Source: Burkholderiaceae bacterium (lineage in GTDB: Bacteria > Pseudomonadota > Gammaproteobacteria > Burkholderiales > Burkholderiaceae_C). From it: a stretch of DNA of 64,000 nucleotides. Of the stretch, positions 17,685 to 26,761 are shown in pieces; within the stretch, counting starts at the first letter, position 1, and each line of letters opens with the position of its first letter. Below the pieces are notes generated by a model. It saw only the letters and a list, made by a program, of their open reading frames with translations. It ran no database searches and was not told the DNA's origin. The DNA is taken from NCBI GenBank assembly GCA_023954095.1, contig JAMLIQ010000001.1, positions 1-64,000 on the forward strand. Direction: 5' to 3'. A program made the translations under genes and the position numbers.

Positions 17685-18129
17685 ATCCAAGGCCCGGCCG
17701 CCCGCTGCAGGCAGCCGCGCCCTGGTGCTGGACACCAATGTGGTGCTCGACCTGCTGGTATTTGCCGACCCTGCCGTCGCCGCGCTGCCTGGCCTGCTGG
17801 CTTCGGGGGCACTGCGCTGGGTCGCCACAGCGGGCATGCGCAGCGAACTGGCGCGCGTGCTGGGCTATCCGCAAATCGCGCCCCGTGTTGCGTTCTACCG
17901 GCTGACGCCGGAGGAAGTGCTCGCCCGTTATGACGCTGGCGTGCAGACGGTGGAACCTGCCCCTCGCACCAGCGCCATCTGCAAGGACCCGGACGATCAG
18001 CCGTTCGTCGACCTGGCGGTGCAGCACAGCGCGATTCTGCTGAGCAAAGACCGCGCAGTGCTGCGGTTGCGAAAGCGCCTTCAGGCATTGGGGGCTGAAG
18101 TCGGCCCAGCGCTGGCAGCTTCCGCCTGA
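17674..18129 (+). CDS. PIN-domain protein, putative ribonuclease (COG1569 type)
   Basis: 151 residues. The PIN fold's first acidic residue is D20 in ALVLDTNVVLDLL; further acidic positions lie in CKDPDDQPFVDLA and the late LLSKDRAVLRL strand, as in the family annotated 'putative toxin-antitoxin toxin component, PIN family'. PIN domains are Mg-dependent single-strand RNA nucleases. No antitoxin gene is adjacent: the upstream neighbour, overlapped by 11 bp, is the rRNA methyltransferase. So a solitary housekeeping or RNA-processing role is at least as likely as a toxin. Downstream, a convergent acyltransferase follows. Confidence 0.8.
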   Translation: MAPESKARPPAAGSRALVLDTNVVLDLLVFADPAVAALPGLLASGALRWVATAGMRSELARVLGYPQIAPRVAFYRLTPEEVLARYDAGVQTVEPAPRTSAICKDPDDQPFVDLAVQHSAILLSKDRAVLRLRKRLQALGAEVGPALAASA

Positions 18130-18174
18130 GCGTGGCAGGGACATCGGCCCGGCGCCGTTGGGCGGAAAGTGCGC

Positions 18175-20244
18175 CTAGGGGAGAAGCTTGCGCTTTTGCA
18201 TGTCCGTCAGAACCAGTTCGCTGGCCCAGGTCGATATGTGATCGTCGTCCCAATAGAGCAAGTTTCCATTGCGCAAGCCGTAGCACTGCGCATCATCGCA
18301 AAACAGATCTATCGGGTCGTACACCGCCAGCCCAGGGTTGTCCGCCTGGATTTGCGCGACCAGCTGCCGGTACACCGCCTGCCTTTCATCGACTTTGGAT
18401 CGGCTCTGCGTGCAACTGGAGAGGGTTTTTGGGGAGAGGGACACGGGTCGCACAACCACGCAGGCCCGGGGATCCTCTCCCAGTTCGGGCGGGTCGATGA
18501 CAACAACCACTTGCTTGTGCAGCGCCAACAGGGCGGCCGCGAATTCGGAATAGCCCTTTCGGAACATTTCGGCCTGGGTTGCGCCGGAAGAGCCATCCAA
18601 GGCAAAAATCGAATAGTTGCTTGCGCCCTCAACGCCATAGCCTTGTCCTGAAAAATACAGGGGCCCCCGCGAGTCGAGGACGACCGTCTGGATCGTGGGG
18701 AACCGAGAGAGTACCTTCAGCGCCTCGTCGGGCAAGGCATTGCAGCCCTTGTTCACTTTGCCTTCCATGATGGAGTGGCTCATGAGCGGAGCACAACCAT
18801 GGTTCCCAATCAGCATCGATTGGATGGCCACTTTGCCGAGCACGGCTGCGCTGTTCAGAGACATGGCGTGGCTGTCGCCCACGAAAAGCACCTGCGGAGC
18901 CGAGGAATTGGTGAGACAGACGGCGCCCGGTCCCAAGGAGAATTGAAGGTATTTCTCGCAGGATCCATCGGAAAGGCGCGTATTCGGCGGCTCCACAATT
19001 TGCTCCAACAGTGCGTTGGTGATTCGCGATTGCGCGCCAAAGACCAGGCCGGCCTTGCTGAAGGTGTAATAGCCCACGGCGCCGATGCAAGCCATCAAGC
19101 CACACAAAACAAGAATCTTCAAGCGTTTGCGGGCACCGAACCGCAAGGGCCGTTCCACGAGTCGGTAGGTCAGCCACGCCAGCACAACGGCCAGCACGAC
19201 GGCTGCGATGCGGATTTGCGCACTGGGAAGACCCTCTTCCATGACCCGGGCAAACGCCAGCAACGGCCAATGCCATAAGTACAGTGGAAAGCTGATCAGA
19301 CCAAGCCATACGGCGGGCCGGCTGGACAAAACGATTCTGTTGAACCATGCCGTAGGTCCCGCCGAGATGATGCAGACAGCGCCGAGCACCGGCACGATCG
19401 CCCATTTGCCAGGAAATCCGAATGCGGCCTTGATCCTGAAAACACCGAAGGCAAGCAGGATCACCCCGATCACGGACAGTGCATTGGCGAGTGCCTTGCC
19501 GTCGCCAGAAGGCATGTCGCGGTACAGCATGCGGTGGATCCAACGATCCACAGCATTGCTCAGACTCCGTGTTTTAGCGTGGGGATGCAGCCAAGCCCAT
19601 GCCAGAAAGCTTCCCGCCAGCAGTTCCCAGAACCGCGTTTGGGGCGCATAGAAAGTGGCGGTCGGGTTTTTGGCCATCCCCTTGAGGTTCAGCCACATGG
19701 AAAGGCCGCCCAACACGAGCGTAAGGGTCAACAAGTTGTACCTGCGGTTCCACCCCACCAGCAACAGGAGCGGCCAAACGATGTAGAACTGCTCTTCAAT
19801 TCCCAAACTCCACAAATGGAGAAGCGGCTTGGTTTCCGCAGCGGCGTCGAAATAGCCCGATTCGCCCCAGAGCGCGAGGTTGGAGACAAACAGCGCGCCC
19901 GCAACGATGTGCTTGCCAAGTTGTGCGAATTCGTTGGCCAGCAGCACCCACCAGCCCATGGCGTAAGTCGCCGTAAGCACGACGACCAAGGATGGGAAGA
20001 TGCGTTGAATGCGACGTGCGTAAAACTCGCGCAGGCTGAACGTGTCCCTTTCCAGGTTATTGAACAGAATCGTCGAAATCAAAAAACCGGAAATCACGAA
20101 AAAAATGTCGACGCCGATGAAGCCACCGGCAATCCAGTCGGGAGCAGCGTGGAACGCGACGACCGATACAACGGCGACCGCCCGCAGGCCGTCAATGTCA
20201 GGTCGGTATTTCGGATGCGATAGGGCGTGGGCGGCAGCAGACAT
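18175..20244 (-). CDS. acyltransferase-3/SGNH fusion (OafA/YrhL-like O-acetyltransferase)
   Basis: 689 residues from the ATG at 20244. An N-terminal membrane acyltransferase-3 domain of about ten helices (about 10-385) begins with YRPDIDGLRAVAVVSVVAFH, carrying the catalytic-type His of this family. The periplasmic SGNH domain (about 430-689) has block I VGDSHAMSL and the C-terminal DDDHIS (Asp-x-x-His) block V. Such fusions move acetyl groups across the membrane onto O-antigen, peptidoglycan or exopolysaccharide. It stands alone, with no polysaccharide cluster around it, so the acceptor is unknown. Codon use looks a little less GC-rich than its neighbours. Confidence 0.9.
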   Translation of the reverse strand: MSAAAHALSHPKYRPDIDGLRAVAVVSVVAFHAAPDWIAGGFIGVDIFFVISGFLISTILFNNLERDTFSLREFYARRIQRIFPSLVVVLTATYAMGWWVLLANEFAQLGKHIVAGALFVSNLALWGESGYFDAAAETKPLLHLWSLGIEEQFYIVWPLLLLVGWNRRYNLLTLTLVLGGLSMWLNLKGMAKNPTATFYAPQTRFWELLAGSFLAWAWLHPHAKTRSLSNAVDRWIHRMLYRDMPSGDGKALANALSVIGVILLAFGVFRIKAAFGFPGKWAIVPVLGAVCIISAGPTAWFNRIVLSSRPAVWLGLISFPLYLWHWPLLAFARVMEEGLPSAQIRIAAVVLAVVLAWLTYRLVERPLRFGARKRLKILVLCGLMACIGAVGYYTFSKAGLVFGAQSRITNALLEQIVEPPNTRLSDGSCEKYLQFSLGPGAVCLTNSSAPQVLFVGDSHAMSLNSAAVLGKVAIQSMLIGNHGCAPLMSHSIMEGKVNKGCNALPDEALKVLSRFPTIQTVVLDSRGPLYFSGQGYGVEGASNYSIFALDGSSGATQAEMFRKGYSEFAAALLALHKQVVVVIDPPELGEDPRACVVVRPVSLSPKTLSSCTQSRSKVDERQAVYRQLVAQIQADNPGLAVYDPIDLFCDDAQCYGLRNGNLLYWDDDHISTWASELVLTDMQKRKLLP

Positions 20245-20370
20245 CAGGGTTGTTTTTCTTGGAACGCGCGCCGTGCTCGCTTTGCATGGAAAGCAAGCGA
20301 CCTGCGACGCCAGCAGGCCAGTCATCCGGGTCTTGAAAAGCCGCAGATTTTACATGCCGGTTGGGGAGAC

Positions 20371-21048
20371 TCAGAGCGACTGATCGGGAGGGAAGCCCCA
20401 CATGTGGGCAACTTCACAGAACGGTGCCCGCTGCGTGCGCATCTGGTTGACGGGGGCCTGTTCGTCCGCATAGCCCAGCGCAATCCCGGCGAACAGGAGC
20501 TGCTCCGGGCTCAGGCGCAAAAACGCCTTCACCGGTTCGGAGCAAAACGCCCAGTATTCCTGCGGGCAGGCGGCCAGACCTGCTTCGACCGCCAGCAGCA
20601 GCACGTTTTGCAAATAGCAGCCCAGATCGGCCCATTGCGGCGGCCCCATGCGCCGGTCGATGGTCAAAAAGATGCCTACGGGCGCACCAAAGAACCGCGC
20701 ATTTTTTGCCATCTGGCGCAGGCGTGCGGCCTTGTCTTCGCGCGCAATTTCCAAGGTGCTGTAGAGCTGCTCGCCGTTCTCAAAGCGGCGCGTGCGGTAG
20801 GGTTCCCACAAGCTCGGCGGGTAAACGGCGTACTCGGGTTCGGGCTGCGGCGGACTGGCCGCAACACGGGCCAGCAACTCAGCCAGCGGCGTCCCCGTCA
20901 GTGCATGCACCTGCCACGGCTGCAGGTTGCCTCCCGAGGGGGCCCGCGCTGCGGCTTCGAGGATGCTGCGCACCGTGGTGGCAGGCGGCACTTCCTGGGT
21001 GAAGGCGCGCACCGACATCCGCTTTGCAATGGCTTCGGAAACCTTCAT
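20371..21048 (-). CDS. nitroreductase-family flavoprotein
   Basis: 225 residues. It opens VSEAIAKRMSVRAF and has the FMN-binding APSGGNLQPWQVHAL segment and the GIALGYADEQAPVNQ C-terminal motif of NfsB/RutE-like nitroreductases. An FMN-dependent NAD(P)H oxidoreductase acting on nitro or quinone compounds is expected; the natural substrate is unknown. Its ATG overlaps the stop of the upstream nitrilase gene (20371-21048 follows 21045-22013 on the minus strand), so the two are co-translated. Confidence 0.88.
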   Translation of the reverse strand: MKVSEAIAKRMSVRAFTQEVPPATTVRSILEAAARAPSGGNLQPWQVHALTGTPLAELLARVAASPPQPEPEYAVYPPSLWEPYRTRRFENGEQLYSTLEIAREDKAARLRQMAKNARFFGAPVGIFLTIDRRMGPPQWADLGCYLQNVLLLAVEAGLAACPQEYWAFCSEPVKAFLRLSPEQLLFAGIALGYADEQAPVNQMRTQRAPFCEVAHMWGFPPDQSL

Positions 21049-22013
21049 GGGCAGTCCGCCGAGGTGCTGGCGCCGGGCGCCAGATGCACTGCGCGCTGCG
21101 GCGCGGTGTTCACCGCCAGCTGGAACACGTCGGGCCGTGCGTAGTGGCCCACCGGGTCAAAGTCCATCTGCGCGCGCGTGATGTCGCCGGTGTCGATCTC
21201 TGCGGTCAACAGCACATCCTCGCCGTATACCGGCCCCGCAAGCACCTGGCCCAGCGGGCCGACGATGCAGCTTCCGCCGCGCATCAGGAGGGTGTCCTGG
21301 GCTTCGGGCAGGCGGTTGTGCATGGCGTCCATGGGGAAGTCTTTTCGGCGCAGGTGCTGGCAGCTGGAGAGCACAAAGCAGCGGCCTTCCATGGCGATGT
21401 GCTGCATGCTGGCAATCCAGCTGTCGCGGTCGTCTGCCGTGGGGGCGCAGTACAGGGCCACGCGCTGCTGGTACATGGCCATGCGCAGGGCCGGCATGTA
21501 GTTCTCCCAGCAAATCACTGCGCCGAGCTTGCCGTAGGGTGTGTCGATGGCTTTCAGCGTCGAGCCGTCGCCATAGCCCCAGACCAGGCGCTCGAGTGCG
21601 GTCGGCATCAGCTTGCGGTGGTGGCCCAGCACCCGGCCTTCGCCCTGGGCATCGGGGCCCAGGTAGACGGCAGTGCAGTACAGCGTGCCGCCATCGCGCT
21701 CGATGATGCCGATGCACACCGTGAGCCGGCATTCGGCAGCGGTCTGGGCAAGCTGCGCAAGCTCCGGGCCGTCCAGGGCGACGGCGGCGTCGTAGTATTT
21801 TTTGAAGTCCTCGCGCCCCTCGGGTGTGCGTGCGCCGACAAAGATGTGAAAGTCTGCACCTTTCGGATAGCCGCCCAGATAGGCTTCGGGAAAGACCAGC
21901 ACCTGCGCGCCTTGTGCTGCAGCCTGCTGCATCAGCCTTTGTGCCTTGGCGACGGTGGCGGCGGTGTCGAACAACACGGTGGCGCACTGGGCGACGGCGG
22001 CGGTGAGTTTCAT
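21045..22013 (-). CDS. nitrilase-family carbon-nitrogen hydrolase
   Basis: 322 residues from the ATG at 22013. The Glu-Lys-Cys triad is present: E43 in VFPEAYLGGYPKG, K134 in GHHRKLMPT and C168 in AVICWENYMP. The GYPKG and CWENYMPL-type blocks are those of true aliphatic/aryl-nitrilases rather than amidases, so a nitrile is hydrolysed to an acid and ammonia, or to an amide. Length fits the family (310-350). It is the first gene of a two-gene unit with the nitroreductase. The frame extends upstream, but the ATG at 22013 matches the family N-terminus. Confidence 0.9.
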   Translation of the reverse strand: MKLTAAVAQCATVLFDTAATVAKAQRLMQQAAAQGAQVLVFPEAYLGGYPKGADFHIFVGARTPEGREDFKKYYDAAVALDGPELAQLAQTAAECRLTVCIGIIERDGGTLYCTAVYLGPDAQGEGRVLGHHRKLMPTALERLVWGYGDGSTLKAIDTPYGKLGAVICWENYMPALRMAMYQQRVALYCAPTADDRDSWIASMQHIAMEGRCFVLSSCQHLRRKDFPMDAMHNRLPEAQDTLLMRGGSCIVGPLGQVLAGPVYGEDVLLTAEIDTGDITRAQMDFDPVGHYARPDVFQLAVNTAPQRAVHLAPGASTSADCP

Positions 22014-22062
22014 GTTGGCTCCTGTACATGGCGAATGCTGCCAGTGTGCCGCAGCGAAGAAC

Positions 22063-22860
22063 TCATTGCGCCAGCAAATCGTGCGCGGCGCGCGCGCGCT
22101 GCAGATCGCGGCCGAGGCGTCGGCTGGCAGGCAGGTGGCGCAGCCAGGCGAGGCGCGCGGCGCTGGCGACCAGGGCGGCCTGCATCGGGGGCGAACCCCG
22201 TGCCAACCAGGCGTGCCATATCGGTCGCGCCATGGACATGGCATCCGCTTCGTGCAGGGACAGTGCGCTGGAATGCGCGAAGCACAGGGCATCGCGCGCC
22301 TGGCACAACGCCAGCGGCAGTACGGCGCCAGGGTCGTCCTCGAAATCGATGAAACCGACCTGGCCATCAGCGCAGCGCACCAGGTTGCGCGCAAAGGCCT
22401 GGCTCAGGTAGCTGCCGCGGGCGTGCACTTCGCCGATCGCGGCCAGGCCTTGTTGCCACAGGGTCAGCACGGCGCCAGCGCCTGCGGGTACGGCGTCGCG
22501 CATCTCGTTGGCCAGCGACGGCGTGGGTTGACCGGGCACGCCCAGGTGGCGCAGCAGCAGGGCATCGGGCTGCACGGCGAGCAAGACGGGCACGTGGATG
22601 CCGATCGCAGCCAGTTCGCGCAGCCTGCGCGCCTCGGTGGCAATGGCTTGGTGCCCGCCGCGGTTCGGCACGGGGGTGAGCAGCGGCAATCGCAACAGCG
22701 CAGCGAGCGCGCCCATGGCCCGGTAGCGGCTTGCGGGGTTGCGCGGCCCGGCCTTTTTGAGCCAGAGCTGCTCGCCGCTCGGCAGGTAGCTGGCGATGCT
22801 GCGTGCCTGGGCGGCAGCCTGGGTGCGCAGAAAGCCGGGGTAGTCGATCGGGGCGGTCAC
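22063..22860 (-). CDS. uncharacterised kinase-like (RIO/LPS-kinase-type) protein
   Basis: About 265 residues if started at the GTG at 22860. The segment GEVHARGSYLSQAFARNLV followed by GQVGFIDFEDDPG resembles the catalytic loop (H-x-x-x-x...RN) and the DFG-like metal site (IDFEDD) of bacterial protein- or sugar-kinase-fold proteins such as the lipopolysaccharide kinases. An N-terminal Lys in LWLKKAGPRNP may be the nucleotide contact. No family name is certain. It lies 49 bp upstream of the nitrilase and is divergent from the YecA gene. No clear ribosome site supports one start. Confidence 0.55.
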   Translation of the reverse strand: MTAPIDYPGFLRTQAAAQARSIASYLPSGEQLWLKKAGPRNPASRYRAMGALAALLRLPLLTPVPNRGGHQAIATEARRLRELAAIGIHVPVLLAVQPDALLLRHLGVPGQPTPSLANEMRDAVPAGAGAVLTLWQQGLAAIGEVHARGSYLSQAFARNLVRCADGQVGFIDFEDDPGAVLPLALCQARDALCFAHSSALSLHEADAMSMARPIWHAWLARGSPPMQAALVASAARLAWLRHLPASRRLGRDLQRARAAHDLLAQ

Positions 22861-22979
22861 AGGCTGGGAGTGGTCGGGTCGAAGTCGTCGGAAGAAAGAA
22901 GGGCCGGCGCTACACTGGCCGCCACGCGCGGCATGGCATTTTTGAGCACAGCCGCCGGCCAATCATAGGACCGACCGAC

Positions 22980-23819
22980 ATGACCGAAGCCACGCAAGAT
23001 TCGTCCGCACAAGAGGGTGCCGACCCGGCCCGCGCGCTCTCGCCGCAGGACCTGGAGGCGCTGGACGACATCCTCGACGAGATGCGGGCGCGCCTGGACG
23101 AAACCCCGCAGTGGGAGTTCTGCGACGGTTTTCTCACCGCACTGGTCTGCAGCCGCCGCGCTATTGCGCCAACCGAGTACCTGCCCATGCTGCTGGGCGA
23201 TGGCGAGCCCATTCAGTGGCCCGCCGATGCCCCGCTGCGCCGCCTGCCCATGTTTGCCGACATGGCGCAGCAGGAGCGTTTTCTTGCGCTGTGGCAGCGC
23301 CGCTTTGACGAAGTGGCGCTGGCGCTGGACACCCCCGTCGAGGCGCTGGACGACCCGCGCACGCTGGAGCCCGAAGTCATGGATGTGCGCGGCGCGCTGC
23401 TCGCCTTGCCCGAGGCCGAGCGCCCGGCCATGCAAGACGGCGAAGTGCCCTCGTTTGCCCAGGTCTGGGCGCTGGGCTTCATGTTCGCAGTGGAAAACTG
23501 GCCCGAGGATTGGGCGCCGCCGCGCGATCGTGAGCAGGCCCAGTGGCTGGACGACGCGCTGGACTCCATCGTCGCGCTGACCGAGGACGACACCGGCAAG
23601 CCGGCCGTCAACATGTACACGGAAGACGGCCCGCCTTCGGTGAGCGAAACCCGCGTGGAGCAGTTTGGCGAGGCGATCTGGGCGGTGTACGACCTGCGCC
23701 AGCTATGGAAGAGCCTGGGCCCGCGCGTGGAGACGCTGCGCAAGGCGCCAGAACCCGGCCGCAATGACCCCTGCTGGTGCGGCAGCGGCAAGAAGTTCAA
23801 GAAATGCCACGGCGCCTGA
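22980..23819 (+). CDS. YecA/UPF0149 protein with SEC-C zinc motif
   Basis: 279 residues. The UPF0149 domain (about 20-200, with WEFCDGFLTALVCS and FAQVWALGFMFAVENW) is followed by a C-terminal SEC-C knuckle, RNDPCWCGSGKKFKKCHG (C-x-C...C-H), the zinc motif shared with SecA tails. YecA-type proteins associate with ribosomes or act as SecA-like adaptors; the precise role is unsettled. A TACACT box at 22911 could be the -10, giving a leader of about 60 nt. A dispersed repeat follows the stop. Confidence 0.85.
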   Translation: MTEATQDSSAQEGADPARALSPQDLEALDDILDEMRARLDETPQWEFCDGFLTALVCSRRAIAPTEYLPMLLGDGEPIQWPADAPLRRLPMFADMAQQERFLALWQRRFDEVALALDTPVEALDDPRTLEPEVMDVRGALLALPEAERPAMQDGEVPSFAQVWALGFMFAVENWPEDWAPPRDREQAQWLDDALDSIVALTEDDTGKPAVNMYTEDGPPSVSETRVEQFGEAIWAVYDLRQLWKSLGPRVETLRKAPEPGRNDPCWCGSGKKFKKCHGA

Positions 23820-23824
23820 TCGCT

Positions 23825-23890
23825 CCTGAAAAAATAGCTGTCAATCCCCGATGAATAAGCGCTAGAGGCCCATTTCTCCGAATTTTTCCG
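23825..23890 (+). repeat. dispersed palindromic repeat, copy 5 (intergenic)
   Basis: AAAATAGCTGTCAA, then ATAAGCGCTAGAGGCCCATT and a GAATTTTTCCG tail. It fills the gap between the convergent yecA-type and pncC genes, ending two bases before the pncC stop codon. Confidence 0.8.
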
Positions 23891-23892
23891 TT

Positions 23893-24417
23893 TCATTGCA
23901 GCAGCGACTTCAGCCGCGCCAGCGCATGTGCCACCGTGGCCGCGCGCACCGCGGCGCGGTCCCCGGGGAAGTGCTGAACTTCGCTGTGCGTTCGGCCGGC
24001 CACGCACCACCCGAACCACACGGTGCCCACGGGCTTGCCGGCAGCGGCGCCCGTGGGGCCGGCGATGCCGGTGACGGCCAGGCTGGCCTGCGCGGCCGAA
24101 TGGGCCAGTGCGCCCTCGGCCATGGCGCGGACCACGGCCTCGCTGACGGCGCCCTGGGCGGCGATCAACGCTGCGTCCACGCCCAGCAGCTCGCTCTTGG
24201 CGGCATTCGAATAGCTGACGAAGCCGCGCTCGAACCATTGGCTCGAACCCGCCAGCGCAGTGCAGGCGGCGGCAATCAGGCCACCGGTGCAGCTCTCGGC
24301 CGTGGCCAGCATTTCACCGCGCGCCAGCAACTGGGTTGAAACATGGGTCAAATCGGCCTCCAGCGCAGATGGCGACTGCGCTTGCAGCTCCTGATTTAAG
24401 AGCGATTCCAGGCTCAT
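23893..24417 (-). CDS. pncC: nicotinamide-nucleotide amidase (CinA C-terminal domain)
   Basis: 174 residues containing the complete CinA-C fold: GEMLATAESCTGGLIAAACT (catalytic Ser region), FERGFVSYSNAAKSELLGV and AVTGIAGPTGAAAGKPVGTV. It deamidates NMN to nicotinic acid mononucleotide in pyridine nucleotide recycling. Only this domain is present, as in E. coli PncC, without the N-terminal molybdopterin-like part of full CinA. It overlaps pgpA by four bases, forming a DUF4139-pgpA-pncC chain on the minus strand. Confidence 0.92.
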   Translation of the reverse strand: MSLESLLNQELQAQSPSALEADLTHVSTQLLARGEMLATAESCTGGLIAAACTALAGSSQWFERGFVSYSNAAKSELLGVDAALIAAQGAVSEAVVRAMAEGALAHSAAQASLAVTGIAGPTGAAAGKPVGTVWFGWCVAGRTHSEVQHFPGDRAAVRAATVAHALARLKSLLQ

Positions 24418-24965
24418 GCAAACCTCCACAGCGCGATCACCAGCAGGGTGCAAAAGGCGGCGACGAAGTCGTCGAACAGAATGCCGAAGGCGCCGCGTGC
24501 GCCAAAGCCCTTGAATTGCGCGTCGGCCCATTTCACCGGCCCGGGTTTGGCGGCGTCGAAATACCGAAACAGCGCAAAGGCCACCGCTTGGCCGAGCAGC
24601 CCCATGGGCATGGCCAGCCAGAGGATGAGCCAGAAGGCAAGCACCTCGTCCCAGACGATGCAGCCTGGGTCGGCCACGCCCAGATTGCGGGCCGCCACGG
24701 CGCAGGCCCACCAGCCGACCAGCGTGCCGCCCGCGATCAGCAGGCCCAACTCGGCAAGGTTGAACCAGCGCTGCAGCACCAGCCACGCCACCCACGCCCA
24801 CAGCGTGCCTACCGTGCCCGGCGCCCAGGGCGAGAGGCCCGAGCCAAAGCCCAGCGCAATGAAGTGCGCCGGGTGCGCCAGCAGAAAGCGGGCGGTGGCG
24901 CGGCGCGCAGAGGGCGGCGGCGTCTGCTGCACCTGTGCCACCATCGGAAGCGGGGCCGGGCTCAT
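24414..24965 (-). CDS. pgpA: phosphatidylglycerophosphatase A
   Basis: 183 residues, an integral membrane enzyme removing phosphate from phosphatidylglycerophosphate to give phosphatidylglycerol. Typical blocks are GFGSGLSPWAPGTVGTLWAW, DPGCIVWDEVLAFWL (acidic active-site residues) and FRYFDAAKPGPVKWAD. Four hydrophobic helices are visible. It is coupled by ATGA overlaps both to the upstream DUF4139 gene and to pncC. thiL, its usual partner in many proteobacteria, is encoded 4 kb away in this window. Confidence 0.94.
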   Translation of the reverse strand: MSPAPLPMVAQVQQTPPPSARRATARFLLAHPAHFIALGFGSGLSPWAPGTVGTLWAWVAWLVLQRWFNLAELGLLIAGGTLVGWWACAVAARNLGVADPGCIVWDEVLAFWLILWLAMPMGLLGQAVAFALFRYFDAAKPGPVKWADAQFKGFGARGAFGILFDDFVAAFCTLLVIALWRFA

Positions 24966-26686
24966 CGGCGTTCGCGCAGCGGCGCGTCCTTGGGGTAGCG
25001 CAGCACATGCTCTGCGGCCAACGTGGCGCTGGCGCCGCCGGCCAGGCTTTGCTGCCAGAGCACGGTGCCGGGCTGGCCCGCGAAGGCGAGGCTGGCAGGC
25101 TCGGGCGTGTAGCGCGAAGACACTTCGATTGTCTCGTCGCGCGAAATCGGCGCGGCGTGCAGTACCTGCAGCTCGATGGCGCCCGTGTGGCGGTTGTCTA
25201 CCCGGTAGCGGCTTTGGACCGTGCGCTCGGTGCGCGATCCCGTCAGGCCGGCGCTGCCGCGCTGCTCTTGCACCGGCTCGGCGCGTACCGTGATCTGGTC
25301 GTCGCGGCCAAAGGCCAGTTCGGTGGTGGCGGTGGCGGTTGCGGATGCGGCGAAATCGAGCCGGCCGTTGCCGACAAAACGCGTGCCCTGCAGCAGCGCC
25401 ACCGGCCCCGCCGGCCAGACGCCACTGGGGCGCGCCAGTTCGGCGACCAGGTAGGCAGCCTGCTCCACGCCGGGTGCGGTGCGGGTGAGCAAGCGCACGG
25501 GGGCATCGACCGTGCCCAGCGCCAATGTCACGCGCTCGCCGCTGCTGGGCACGCTGGTGCGGCCGGGCACGGCGAATTCGGTAGCGTAGGCGCCCTCCTC
25601 GGTCTGCACCTCGAAGTCGGGCAGCGGCGCTTCAGCGATGTCGGTTTCCACGGCGGCGTTGGGAGCGGCTGCGCCCTTGGCCATCGACATCGCGCGCGCG
25701 GGTGCGGGTGCGGGCGGCGGCGCGGGCGGGGCGATGTCCAGCGTCCACGGGCGCGGCAGGCGTGCCTGGGTGCTGCGCGCGGGCGCTCCGGTCGAGAGGC
25801 GCAGTTGTACGCCGCTCCAGTCCTCGCCGCTGGCCTGGGCCACGATGGCCTGGCGCTCCAGGCGAAGTGTGGACGTGTCAACGTCCAGCGCGGCGCGGTA
25901 GCTGCTTTGCCAGTTCGGGCCGCGCACCTGGTAGGCCAGACGCAGGGTGGCGTCGCGCTCGCTGGCCAGCTGCACCTGCACGGAGACCACGCGCGAGCGC
26001 TGGCCCGCTGTGCGCTCGCGCTCTGCCAGCAGGGGTTGGAGGCGCAGCTCCAGCGCTTCCTTGTCGCGCTGCAGCTGGTGGGCGCGTTTCTGTCCATCTT
26101 CGGCGCTGCGGCGCAAAGCGTCGGCCGTGGCATGGATCTGGGCCGGGCTGGCGGGTACGGCCTTGCCGCCCTCGGCTGGTGCGCCGCCAGCCACGGTGTG
26201 CAGGTATTTGTCGACGAGTTGGAGCGCGCTGGCGGCGGCGGCGACATGGGCGAGCTCGTCCTGCAAGCTGCGGATCTGGGCGTCCAGCGGGCTCGCGCAG
26301 GCGCTGGCCAAGGCGCGCTCGGTGGTTTGCACGCGCAGCTCGCCGATGCGCAGTCCGGCCTCCCCGCTCACCTGCAGGCTTTGCGCGTCGAGCGCTGCTG
26401 GCAGGCAGAGGAACTGCGCCTCGCGCGCGCCGGCGGGCACGCGCAGCGTTCGCTCCACGGTGGCGCTGCCTTGGTAAAGCGTGACCTTGTCGATACGGGA
26501 GGCGGGGCCTGGCTGCAGAGGGGTTTGGGCCAGCACTGCGCCGCACAGTGCGGCCCAGGCACTGGCCACGCACAAGCTGGCGGCCAGGAGCGGCCGCACG
26601 CGTCGCGCCGGTCCGGTGTGGCGGGGGCCTGCGGGGGGGTGGTCAGTGCGCAAGAGCAGCCTCCTGGGGCATGGCAGATGGCGCAT
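24962..26686 (-). CDS. DUF4139/DUF4140 (mucoidy-inhibitor MuiA-like) secreted protein
   Basis: Up to 574 residues. After a signal-like stretch (LLAASLCVASAWAALCGAVL) comes the DUF4140 part (VTLYQGSATVERTLRVPAGA), a coiled-coil with CASPLDAQIRSLQDEL and QRDKEALELRLQPLLAERER, and then DUF4139 (YQVRGPNWQSSYRAALD; SRTERTVQSRYRVDNRHT). Family members are exported and poorly understood. The true start may be the internal GTG near 26599, which gives a shorter standard signal peptide; the ATG at 26686 adds about 29 Arg/Pro-rich residues. It overlaps pgpA by four bases. Confidence 0.8.
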   Translation of the reverse strand: MRHLPCPRRLLLRTDHPPAGPRHTGPARRVRPLLAASLCVASAWAALCGAVLAQTPLQPGPASRIDKVTLYQGSATVERTLRVPAGAREAQFLCLPAALDAQSLQVSGEAGLRIGELRVQTTERALASACASPLDAQIRSLQDELAHVAAAASALQLVDKYLHTVAGGAPAEGGKAVPASPAQIHATADALRRSAEDGQKRAHQLQRDKEALELRLQPLLAERERTAGQRSRVVSVQVQLASERDATLRLAYQVRGPNWQSSYRAALDVDTSTLRLERQAIVAQASGEDWSGVQLRLSTGAPARSTQARLPRPWTLDIAPPAPPPAPAPARAMSMAKGAAAPNAAVETDIAEAPLPDFEVQTEEGAYATEFAVPGRTSVPSSGERVTLALGTVDAPVRLLTRTAPGVEQAAYLVAELARPSGVWPAGPVALLQGTRFVGNGRLDFAASATATATTELAFGRDDQITVRAEPVQEQRGSAGLTGSRTERTVQSRYRVDNRHTGAIELQVLHAAPISRDETIEVSSRYTPEPASLAFAGQPGTVLWQQSLAGGASATLAAEHVLRYPKDAPLRERR

Positions 26687-26761
26687 GCTAGCGCAGCCGC
26701 AACTACAACCCCCGGCGGGAATACCCGTCGGCTCCAGCCGGCCCGCAGCGGCGATGCTGGG

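Noticed and set aside
18175..20244. Acyltransferase as part of an O-antigen island
   Set aside because: No other polysaccharide genes or mobile-element signs flank it.
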